This document shows, piece after piece, positions 34,694 to 44,486 of a stretch of 64,000 nucleotides of DNA. The notes below the pieces were generated by a model. The model was not told the origin of the DNA and did not search any database. It saw only the letters and a program-made list of their open reading frames with translations. Source of the DNA: Cladophialophora immunda (Eukaryota > Ascomycota > Eurotiomycetes > Chaetothyriales > Herpotrichiellaceae). The translations under genes were made by a program, and so were the position numbers. The DNA lies in NCBI RefSeq assembly GCF_000835495.1, contig NW_015622545.1, positions 3,178,777 to 3,242,776 of the forward strand. The letters are read 5' to 3'. Positions within the stretch are counted from its first letter, which is position 1. Each line of letters opens with the position of its first letter.

Positions 34694-37214
34694 CTTGACA
34701 TATTGATGCAGCGGACATTGTTGATAAGTGTATCGGAAATTCAGTCGGGTGTTGGCTGGCTATACGCATGCCTCAAACGTCAGTGGTATTCCGCAGCCCA
34801 GAAGGACCTCTGCCCGACAGTCAAGACTCACGTCAGTGTTGGTCTTCATGTTGTCTTATCTTTTCCTATGTGGTTTCAATCGCAATGGATGGTTGGGCAG
34901 TCGTAGTCAAGGTTTCATTGGGAGACGGTTGGACGAATGGACAGCGATAGGAAAAGACGGAGCGATACTTATAGCCGCCGTTTGTTCATACAAGTGAGGC
35001 TTCAGAAAGGACGGCATGGTGATTCATCATGCTTCAACGCATCAGCCGGGCGCTCACGGAGCGTGTCAAGCAAACCGATCAATTGCACCACTCTGCATCT
35101 ATCACTTGGCGTCGAGAACGTCAGGGGCGATTGTGGCTGCCGCTTTGCAGATGCAGAGATGAGCCCAGGGAAGGAGAAAATCCTGGCGGTGACACTGTCC
35201 GCGTGGAAGTCCTTTGAAGAGAAAGAACCCGTCCAGCAGCACTTCTTACTTACCCTTAAGGGGATGGCTCCCCAGAGACAGGGTCGCCTTCGACGAGGGG
35301 ATTGAACGAATCGAACGCTGGAACGCTGGAGCGGCAAGTGGTATTGCAGCTAATCCCTCCCCAAGAAAGTCTGAGGTATCCCATAGCTCAACGGGAACGC
35401 ATCCCCCCGGTAGCCTAACAATTCAGCTCAGGTTCTCTCTTGAGAGTCCTCATGTGCCCACCCCAGCCTGTAGGCATCTGACGAGAATGTGGACTGCGGC
35501 GTCACCACCCCCTTTCCCAGTCCTGAGCCAGAATTAGAGTTTCCCTTTGGATCTCGAGAAGGTACTCCGTACAAGATGACATACCGCTCCACGGTTGGCC
35601 AGGCTTGAGGAGAAAAGGACAGGCTGATGGAGCCATGCCATCGTCGAACCGGCGTGGGTTGACCTTGCAACTATCGTTACCGCGGGTTGGATTTGTGGGG
35701 CGGTTCAGGGCGGTGGACCGTGGCCCAGGCCCCTGCAAGGTTCGATAGTCCGTGCTCCAATATCATGGGGAGCCGATGCAACCAGGTGGCTTTTCCAGAC
35801 GCTCCAGAGCCCAGACAAAAGCCTCAGCTGTGTCACCCTCAACGGACCGAAGTATATCAGGGCGGTCCCCATACCGGCGCTGTCGCCGTCTGGACAAAGC
35901 TGCGCAATCATGAAGGACGAACCGAGGAGCAAGCCACAAGTCTCGGGACACAATTGCCTAGCGACGCCAGCGTAGTGGTTCTCGCGGTGTAGTCCGATCG
36001 TGTGTTTAACGAGGCGTAGTGTCGATCTTTTCTTACCGAGAGATTTCCAGCTCGCCAGCTTGCCAGATCCTAACCCTGGTGCTGCAGTGTGCGGGCCTCT
36101 TTCGCCCCCCTCCAAGTTTTTTTTGGGCGAGAGATCTTTAGTGAAGTCGCCCACACAACTCCTCCCCCAAATGCCCCCCAACCGGATCCGTGCCCCTGCT
36201 AATCACTTGGTCCCGGCTGATGACTCGCTCTCGAAGACTGCGCTAGCTGCTCCTTAGACAAGGCCCGCAGCTGCAACGCAACGCGTGCCCTGATCCTTAG
36301 TGGGTGGAAGAGATGCGTCTGGTCTGGATCTTGCTTCCGCTTCTGGCTGGTTCAGCTGCCCACCCTCCAAGCTCTACATCACAGGCTGTTCGAGCGAGTG
36401 AAATGAAAAAGAATAGTAGCCTCTAATAATGCTCCATGGTAATACACTGAGCTCCAATCGTGGTCATGTAGGAAGTCTCTGCGTCCACATAACGCGCGAC
36501 AGCAACCTCCTGTTTATCGGGCAAAAGGAAAAACAAAAAGACGGGTCAAAGTCATCATGCGTCCTTAGGTGCTGCCGCTCCGAGAATGCGAGGCAGATAC
36601 GGAGGATTCTGTCGTGTCGATCCCTCGTCGTTGAAAGAAATCTCTTGGATATGTTCGAGCTACTTCCGGTTTGTGTTACTCGAGTGCCAGCACTGATTGG
36701 AGGAACCGAAAATGGAAGAAGCATGGTCCCTTTCCTGGGTGGTTCGCAACGCCGTGCTCGAAACGAAAGTGGCTTGAAAAAATCCGAAAATTGGTGTAAC
36801 ACAACAGCACATGCCCTGCCTACCAGCCATGATCTGACAGCGTCATGGCGTTGCCAACGCCCGGAAGGTGCCGACAAGATTTGGGGCTTCTGATGTGCGC
36901 CGTTGCGGCATATCCGTGAGCTCATGGGCAAGAGAACTTTGTTTCCTGCGTTACAGGGGTAGCACCGTCGAGTGTTTGCATTACGTACTTTGAAGCACTT
37001 GTAGATCATGAAGCTGTAACTGATTGGTCATGTCGCCCTTCGACTCAAGGCATTTCGAGGATTCATGACGCTTGGTCGACCAAACGACAGGCGCGATGGG
37101 ACAAGATTGGTTGTGACTAAGGATTCGGGCTGAGACAGCTGGTCATTCTCATGCATTCAAATGGAACAGAGTCGACATATCCTCTGCGTGATGGACGAGT
37201 CAGCTGCGAATTCC
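34694..37214. other. 2.5-kb intergenic region, no supported gene
   Basis: Between the zinc-ribbon ORF and the PRPP synthetase stop. One exact copy of GTACTCCGTAC lies at 35562-35572. Frames up to 181 codons are present on both strands around 35.7-37.0 kb, but they overlap each other, lack family features and have no splice logic. Confidence 0.45.
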
Positions 37215-38813
37215 TCAAACCAGGCGCCTGAACTTACCTCCGTGGTGATTGCGTCGGATGGCCTCTGCCAGCAGATTTGAGAGGTCGATCATTATGAGCT
37301 TCTTCGAGGCGCGGATCCGCTCAGGCGGCACGGGAAAGGTATTTGTCACGACGATATAGTCAATGTAGTCGCACGCGTCTAGCTCCTCCAAGGAGTTTTC
37401 GCCAAAGAGTCCGTGGATGGCGATGCAATAAACTTTTCTGGCATGGCCGATCTTGACACAGGTTTCCGCAGCTGCAATCCACGACCCAGACCGATCAATA
37501 ATATCGTCCATCAGGAGAACAGTCTTATCCTTGACGTTCCCTACGAGGGTGATGGTGTGTTCAAGATCAGGATTCTTAATACCCTCCTCTTCCTCGTCTG
37601 ATGTCGCGGCCGCGTCGAAGGTCCCACCCAGCGCGTGTTCGGGTTGAAAGGACGATGCATTGGATACAAAAGAAGAAGTCATAGGATCGTTGGTGGGATT
37701 CTCTGTCCCGTCTTGCCCAGGCCGGTCGCCCGCGAGATTAGCAAGGGAAGCCGACATGCTTGACATTGCTGACGACGGATGATCTTCGTCCACCAGGTGG
37801 CCTTGGACCAGCCGACCCACGACTACATCTCTCGCCCGCTGATCGTTCTGTGCTTCACTAGCTTCGTATTCAGAGGGTCTACGTGCGCTGGGAACTGGCT
37901 CGAGGCGGGCTGCCGGGTCGGGCGAGGCAGGAGGGGAAGGCGTTTCGACCCTTGCCGCTTGGACCAGGGGGCTCGCTGCAATTGTGACTGCCTTGGGCCT
38001 GCCAATGCCAGAGCGGCTGACACCATTCAGGGTAGGACCCCTGGCACGGTGAGGAAACCCACGGTGGCGTGACTTCTCGGATTCATTGTCTGCATCGTCT
38101 GTGTCGTCCCCATCCAGAAGGTGGTTGCGATAACGGATGGACTGTGGCTCGATGGCATCAAAAAATATAGTGCTGTCCGCTAGGTTGTTGTGGTGGTGTG
38201 AATGTCGCGAGCGATCCTTGTCGGTGGACACAAGAGCGAAGCTGAGCTTGAGGGCGTCGGCCAGCGAAGTGACTCGCTTGGTGCCACCCACATTCTTGCT
38301 CACCACGACCGCATCACTCCAGCGGGGAACGTTGGCCTTGATCCACCGGGCAATGATCGGTTCCGCGAATAGGTTGTCGACGGGCTTGCCAAAGAACCCT
38401 TGCATCTGCGAGGCATGAAGGTCCACAGTGATGATGTGGTCCACGCCTGCTACCACCATGAGATTGGCCAGCATCTTTGCAGTGACGGCCCCTCGATGGC
38501 TCTTCTTCTTGGATTGGCGCGAGTAGGGGAAGTAAGGCATCACAGCGGTGATGGACTTGGCTGAGCCGCCTTTGCATGCAGCGATCATGATGAGCATTTC
38601 CATGACACTGTCGTTGACGCGAGGGCTGCCACTCTGCACGATGAAGACATCTTCGTTTCTAACGGAGACACCTATCTGGACGCTGATTTCGCCGTTTGCG
38701 AAGTTGCCCAGCTCGCATTTGGCTGGCGAAGAGCCCAGCCGCTCACAGATGGACTCGACGAGGACAGGATGAGACCGGCCGGAGAAGACTTGGACGCCTC
38801 GCATGTTGATCAA
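37215..38813 (-). CDS. PRS5: Ribose-phosphate pyrophosphokinase (PRPP synthetase) subunit, Prs5-like with long insert
   Basis: A single exon of 532 aa. PRPP synthetases make PRPP from ribose 5-phosphate and ATP for nucleotide, His and Trp synthesis. The N-terminal half is conserved: VQVFSGRSHPVLVESI, FANGEISVQIG, the ATP-loop FPYSRQSKKK region (~95-104), metal-binding DLHASQMQGFF (131-141), and the catalytic-loop equivalent SKNVGGTKRV. Residues ~197-425 are a large disordered insert with Asp/Ser/Arg-rich stretches. The fold resumes with the PRPP-binding loop LMDDIIDRSGSW (~434-445) and ends SNLLAEAIRRNHHGGKFRRLV. Inserts of this kind (non-homologous regions) mark yeast Prs1 and Prs5. The PRPP loop (DDIIDRSGS) departs from the catalytic consensus DDxxDTxGT, so this may be a regulatory subunit. 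Divergent from MET8. Confidence 0.9.
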   Translation of the reverse strand: MINMRGVQVFSGRSHPVLVESICERLGSSPAKCELGNFANGEISVQIGVSVRNEDVFIVQSGSPRVNDSVMEMLIMIAACKGGSAKSITAVMPYFPYSRQSKKKSHRGAVTAKMLANLMVVAGVDHIITVDLHASQMQGFFGKPVDNLFAEPIIARWIKANVPRWSDAVVVSKNVGGTKRVTSLADALKLSFALVSTDKDRSRHSHHHNNLADSTIFFDAIEPQSIRYRNHLLDGDDTDDADNESEKSRHRGFPHRARGPTLNGVSRSGIGRPKAVTIAASPLVQAARVETPSPPASPDPAARLEPVPSARRPSEYEASEAQNDQRARDVVVGRLVQGHLVDEDHPSSAMSSMSASLANLAGDRPGQDGTENPTNDPMTSSFVSNASSFQPEHALGGTFDAAATSDEEEEGIKNPDLEHTITLVGNVKDKTVLLMDDIIDRSGSWIAAAETCVKIGHARKVYCIAIHGLFGENSLEELDACDYIDYIVVTNTFPVPPERIRASKKLIMIDLSNLLAEAIRRNHHGGKFRRLV

Positions 38814-39318
38814 ATGAACAGGTGCTAAGGTTGAGGTAGAAGTAACGAGAATAGGAAGGGTCTAGCAACTCCTGCTATGAGTAGTATAGCTTATCGACTC
38901 AGCTCGATGTCATCTTCTTCAGGTAAGTTTCATTCTTGGATCTTTCATTGTCTCGGAGGTTACACAAGAGCGTGGACTGCCAGAAACAAGCTGGAGTGGA
39001 AGGTGAAAGTGACTTTTTTTTGAACAGTGAAGAGACAGTCAACCAATCACACAACAGTTAAAAATCTAATCACGTGACACTAGGCTAAGCAAGAGAATTG
39101 GGTTCGTCAGACTGCTCCCAAAACTTGCTTCTGTGCCGGTCTTGCCGCCTTTAGAGGCTGTCAGACAGGACAATGCCATTTTTTTCCCCAGCAGTGTTTG
39201 TCTTATCTGCCTCATTGCATTCCACATCATTCATTATGAAATCAGCCGGCCACAATATCCCGTCCGCAGTCAGATCGGACTCCATGGCATTTGTGGACCG
39301 TATCACTATGCGCTCATC
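38814..39318. promoter_or_regulatory. Bidirectional promoter, PRPP synthetase / MET8
   Basis: 505 bp between divergent starts. It holds a plus-strand CCAAT box (39043-39047) and the palindrome TCACGTGA (39071-39078), 24 bp apart. No gene is present. Confidence 0.5.
39071..39078. promoter_or_regulatory. TCACGTGA box (Cbf1-type site) upstream of MET8
   Basis: A perfect 8-bp palindrome 241 bp upstream of the MET8 ATG. In yeast, TCACGTGA is the CDEI/Cbf1 site through which Met4 activates sulfur-assimilation genes, including those around siroheme synthesis. By eye this is the only full octamer I noticed in the window. Function here is inferred. Confidence 0.5.
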
Positions 39319-40154
39319 ATGCCTTCCAAATTTCCAGAGATCCAGGGCGGAGGCTCCCTGATTCTCGCATGGCAGATCAAAGGCAAGCAAGTCCTCGTGA
39401 TCGGCGGTGGTGAGGTATGTTTTGAGGGAGACGCCACTGGAGACTGCGACACGCAACACTAACTCGCACTGTGGCTTAGGTCGCTGCCGGTCGGATTGTC
39501 AACTTGCTTAATGCGGACGCAAAAGTGACTGTTGTTTGCCCGCGCGCGGGCCTGAACGAAGAGGTGGCATATCGAGTAGACCAAGGTCAGGTCAAACATG
39601 TCGACCGAGTATTCCTCCCTCTCGACCTTGAGCCGGAAAAGAACGTCGCCATGGTGCTCAGCGCGATTGATGACCCGGAGGCGTCAACGCGTATATGGAA
39701 GTACTGCAAGAGGTTGAAAGTCCCCGCCAACATTGCCGATGTGCCACCTGAATGCGACTTCTACTTTGGCAGCGTCCACCGCGATGGTCCCCTTCAAATA
39801 ATGGTATCCACCAACGGAAATGGGCCCAGGATGGCCGCCGCCATCCGGCGGCAGATTGGCGAGATGCTGCCCAAGGGCACGGGAGACAGCATCAAGAAGG
39901 TCGGGCAGCTAAGACGAATGCTTCGAAAAGCAGCGCCAGGCAAAACCACACGCGACATCAGCAAGAGGATGGGCTGGATGAGCGAGGTCTGCGATAAATG
40001 GAGCACCGAGGAGTTCAATGCGATGGATGAGGAAGACATGGCCGAGCTGGTGCAATACTACGAAAGGGGCGTTGTGCCGAGTTTCGAGGAGATCCGGCTT
40101 GGATATCAGGGGGACGTGGTATGGGAGTTTGATGGGTCATTTGGATGGATGTAG
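39319..40154 (+). CDS. MET8: Siroheme synthase: precorrin-2 dehydrogenase / sirohydrochlorin ferrochelatase
   Basis: Two exons (39319-39414, 39480-40154; 65-nt intron GTATGT..CTTAG) give 256 aa, close to yeast Met8 (274 aa). The enzyme oxidises precorrin-2 with NAD+ and inserts iron to make siroheme, the cofactor of sulfite and nitrite reductases. Seen: N-terminal PPLxLAW-like block (GGSLILAWQIKGKQVLVIGG), the NAD-binding GGGEVAAGR split by the intron (G29-R37), the LSAIDDPEAS segment (~92-101), NIADVPPECDFYFGS, the STNGNGPRMAAAIRRQI helix start typical of the family, and the C-terminal helical dimerisation part with KRMGWMSEVCDKW. The intron falls exactly inside the nucleotide-binding motif. 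Start chosen at MPSKFPEIQ. Confidence 0.92.
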
Positions 40155-40826
40155 ACGAGTGAATTCTGTTTCCAATCTTCGCATAGCTGCCTGTATGCTG
40201 TGAGAGTGCTAACAACAGATGGCATCCTCCTTGTCTCGGTCGTCCCTGGTTCTCAGCACCTGCATCACCAAATTGTGCAGATGGTGTTTCTTTGGTAGAT
40301 CCAACGTTTGGCCCAGGTGTTGATAGCATACTCCAGAGTTGCATCGGAACCTAATCGGTGGCACCAGCACCGACACGGATCGGATAGCGGCATGGATGGA
40401 GGGGGGCCAAGAGGAGGGAGGGAGGTTGGAGGAGTAGCGCAGCTGAGAGCGAGAACCAAGGCCGTGAATGACGTAGTTTGTTGGTCGCGCAAGCTGAACC
40501 TGAACATCTGACACCGCAACAGCATGCGCCCAGCAGCAGCCCATGCCCCAGTCCACCTCGAATGCCTTGACCTTGGTCAAAAATCCTCAGAAAGTATATT
40601 CCCACATCTTATCTGTCAAGAGTTCTTTCGCTTGTCTCTTGTCTCTCCCATACTATTGCACTGCTTCAGTTCTGTTGACCAGTTACTCGTTGCATTCTTG
40701 ACCCCGCCCGCGAACTAGGCCATTGCACCAACAGATTGATTGGCACGGCACTGGATCGCGCCTGTACGCACTTGAATTACACTCCTGCCTCAGGTGACAA
40801 GCGAGAGCAAGAGAAAACGTACCAGG
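40155..40826. other. Intergenic, promoter/leader of the PLD gene
   Basis: Between the MET8 stop and the PLD start, same strand. A G/A-rich stretch (~40398-40436) is followed by a pyrimidine-rich leader. No gene recognised. Confidence 0.4.
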
Positions 40827-43551
40827 ATGCAGGCCCTTCGCGAGAAGCTCAAAGGTCAGCCTTGTCGACCCTCCATGCCCGAACAGGTAGATGATTATCC
40901 CCCTTCTAGATTCCAAGCTGCACGATGCCAAAATCGAGGCCATCCATTTCAAGCACAAGATTGGCAAGCTCAAGAACCTGGTCAACAAGAACCATCGCCA
41001 TGACGAGGCGCATGAACAAGAGACGGACCGGAAGAGGACGGCCATCTGCGAGTCCCATCGCTTCGAGTCCTTCTTCCCCGAGCGCGAAAACAACCGCATC
41101 AAATGGTATGTCGATGGTCGCGACTACTTCTGGGCCGTCTCGGTAGGTCTAGAAAATGCTAAAGAGACCATCTACATTGCCGACTGGTGGCTATCGCCCG
41201 AACTGTTCTTGCGCCGCCCTCCCTTTTTCAACCAAGAATGGCGTCTTGATCAAACCATCAAGCGTGCCGCTGAGCGTGGGGTTCAAGTCTACGTGATCGT
41301 CTACAAGGAGGTCCAGCAAGCCTTGACCTGTAACTCGGCCCATACGAAGCATGCCTTACGAGCACTTTGCCCCGAAGGCAGTCCTGGCCACGGGAATATC
41401 CACGTCCTGCGCCACCCGGACCACAATGTGTTTGAGAACCTTGGTGACATGACCTTCTACTGGGCGCACCATGAGAAGTTTATTGTTATTGACTACCACC
41501 TTGCATTCATCGGAGGCCTAGATCTCTGCTATGGGAGGTGGGATCTCCGTCAGCATCTTTTGGCGGATGTCCACCCCTCGGGAGTGGTCAATGAAATCTT
41601 CCCAGGACAAGACTTCAATAACAACAGGTAAACCACCTCACTCTCTCTGAAAACTCCGGACTGATTGAGAATCCGCATAGAATCATGGACTTCCACACGG
41701 TGGAGGATTGGTCGAACAACGAGCTCAACAAGACCGACTACGGCAGAATGCCATGGCATGACGTCGCAATGGCTCTCATCGGCGAGTCTGTGTTAGACAT
41801 TGCCGAACATTTTGTACTGAGATGGAACTTTGTCAAACGAGACAAATACAAGCGAGACGAGGGTGTCGACTATCTGTGTATGTCTACTCGAGCAAAGGCG
41901 GATGGCTCCAACCCGGACGAAGACCTCATTGCGATACAGAGGCCAAAACATCCAGTGGGAAAGTATATCGAACATCCCCTCAGTCCGCTCGAGGGCAAGG
42001 GTCTCCAGAACGCCGGCACTGTCCATGCGCAGTTGGTTCGTAGCAGCGATGACTGGAGCAGTGGCATCCTCCTCGATCACAGTATTCAAACCGCCTACGT
42101 GGAAGTGATCGAAAGTGCCCAGCACTATGTCTACATTGAAAACCAGTTCTTCATCACCGCGACCGGCGAGCATCAGTCGCCTGTCCACAACCGAATCGGC
42201 CGAGCAATAGTCAACGCCTGCCTCCGTGCTGCAAAGGAAAACCGCAAATTCAGAGTCATCATCCTCATCCCTGCCATACCAGGCTTTGCAGGCGATCTTC
42301 GTAGCGATGCCGCCATCGGTACAAGGGCCATAATGGATTACCAGTACAAGAGCATCAATCGCGGTGAACATTCCATCTTTGGACAGCTGAAAGCGGCTGG
42401 GGTGGATCCGACCCAGTACATCTTCGTCTTCAATCTGCGCGCTTACGACCGCATCGACAAGACCCCGTCACTCATTCAACAGGAGAAAGAGTCTGGAGTC
42501 TCCTATCAACAGCTCCAGCGCGCCGAAGCAGAGGAGATCATGGGTAGCGGCATCCATGGCTATGAAGGTGAAAAGACTGAGAAGGAATCCCGCGGTACAG
42601 GCTCCCATGTCAGTGAAGATGAGCAACACGCCATCATCGACCGGAAACGTCGATTCGAGGCTGCACGCAAGAAACTCGATGTCAAAGACCCCGTCACCTC
42701 TGCCGAATCGATTGCCGAAGACGCCATGGCTCGCGGCGGGCTCGTCAGCGAAGAACCATGGGAGGGCGAACCGGAGGCCGAAAAGGACAACTTCGTGCAA
42801 GAGGAACTGTACATCCATGCGAAATTGCTGATTGCAGACGACAAGACGGTGATTTGCGGGTCGAGCAACATCAACGATCGCTCTCTCATGGGCTCGCACG
42901 ACTCGGAACTCGCTATCGTCATGACCGACACCAAAGTTCTTGAGTCGACGATGGACGGCAAGCCCTACCAAGCAGGCTACCACGCTGCCAGTCTCCGTCG
43001 GCATATTTGGCGCGAACACTTAGGACTGATCGAAGCGCAGTCCGTGGACGCCTCGAATGACCCTAACGCTCAGCCGCCAACCGTCTGCATGAACGACGAG
43101 TACTCCGGTGAAGAATGGGAGTTTGTCGCCGACCCCTTGTCTGACGTGCTGTGGGAAAAATGGACAACCCAAGCGACGACCAACACTGACGTCTACCGCT
43201 ACCTGTTCCGCGCAGACCCGGACAACCATATCAAGACGTGGAAGGATTACGACGACTTTGCACCCCGCAAGACGATCAAACAGGGCCATCTGCACGATCC
43301 TCATATGCCGGTAGAGCTTGTCCGGAAGGAACTGGACAAGATTAGGGGACATCTCGTTTGGATGCCCCTAGATTTCTTGTGCGAGGAAGAGATGGCAGAG
43401 AGAGGTATACAAGTTAATGCGTACACCGAGGTGAGCTTCAACTTTACTACTCAATCGCCGCGTGTTTTTCATTCTTCAACATCATCACTACAGAACCATT
43501 GTGGGGACGTATGCTAATCGTGGTGACTTATTGCAGAGTGTATACACTTGA
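40827..43551 (+). CDS. Phospholipase D family enzyme with two HKD motifs
   Basis: Four exons (40827-40854, 40910-41627, 41681-43430, 43537-43551; introns 55, 53 and 106 nt) give 836 aa. PLD hydrolyses phosphatidylcholine to phosphatidic acid and choline. The N-terminus is short: no PX or PH domain is seen, so this is the compact fungal PLD type rather than the long Spo14/Pld1. HKD1 is HHEKFIVIDYHLAFIGG (H197, K199, D204) and HKD2 is YIHAKLLIADDKTVICGSSN (H628, K630, D635). YIENQFFI precedes a disordered, charged insert (~500-610). The last intron contains a GCTAATC branch site and yields the terminal SVYT; without splicing the frame would run to 43517. The first exon is only 28 nt; it starts MQALREKLK and is supported by phase and an amphipathic continuation. 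Confidence 0.9.
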
Positions 43552-44486
43552 TTGAAGATTCAAAACAACGTGCCTCCGCAGCTGGAACAGGGACTTTAGG
43601 GGAACGGGAGGCAAGGTAGGCTCGGGCTATTCTCATTCAGATGCTCGGTGAGTGGTGAGGTAAGAATGACGCTCATGGTGCGTGCATACCGTGCACAAAG
43701 CGGGAAACTGATCGATGGTGCGCTTGGGGAGGGAGGGGGGTTTGCCAAAATTCCCATCAATGTCGCTGGGATTGGTATTACTGCGGCTGCGGGCAGTCAG
43801 GCCTGATGACGGGTCAAAAGGTAGGGATGGTGCCCAGGGCAGGAAGATTGAGAAATTGCCATGTCGTGGCGCATCGACTGTTGATGCTTCAGAACACTAT
43901 TTTCCTCTGCCTCTGTCTCTGTCTCTGTCTCTAGGTACACCTCTCTTTACCCCTCTCGAGTCTCGATCGCCTCGCCCCTCAGGAGAGCGGGACAGATTTG
44001 TCATTTCCTCCCTCTGCCTGTGTATCGAATTGATTAAATCGCCTCCTCGACGCGGGCTAGGGCTAGACATCTCGACACGATACGCCGCGATCCAAAGGCT
44101 TTGCTTTCGTTTTACGAACAGTCAAACATCCAGGGTGTTGGGTGTCCGGATGAGATGGCTCCTTTTGATCGTTCCAGCGCTATTTGTTTCTTTGCTCGCT
44201 TGCTCGCCTACTGAATCTCTTTTGTGAGTTGTATTTACACTGCAAAGGCCACCGTCGGGTGCTTGATACATTTTGCATTGTATCACCATGAGATGTTCTT
44301 CTTTCGCCCCGTTCATTCCTTGTCTCTCGTGTCTCGTGTCTCGGTTCGGTCCTCGCCGCTGTGCGACCTGTCCAGTTCACTCGCTACAAACGATCCAGAA
44401 CTTGATTTACGCCTCCCGCGTCTCAACCCCTGACAAAGGCAGGCCATCTCACCGCTGACTTCGCCTACAGCCCGACCAGGGAGGCT
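43552..44486. other. Convergent intergenic region with TCTCTG repeat
   Basis: Between the PLD stop (+) and the TTC27 stop (-). A (CTCTGT)n microsatellite lies at about 43905-43932. The 170-codon plus frame at 43715-44227 is repeat-derived and has no family features. Nothing else recognised. Confidence 0.5.

Noticed and set aside
36429..37009. 154-codon plus and 181-codon minus frames overlapping each other
   Set aside because: Mutually exclusive, no conserved features, no splice signals; treated as chance frames.
43431..43517. Unspliced C-terminus of phospholipase D
   Set aside because: A GTGAGC donor, a GCTAATC branch site and a TTGCAG acceptor define a 106-nt intron; the spliced terminal residues are the better model.
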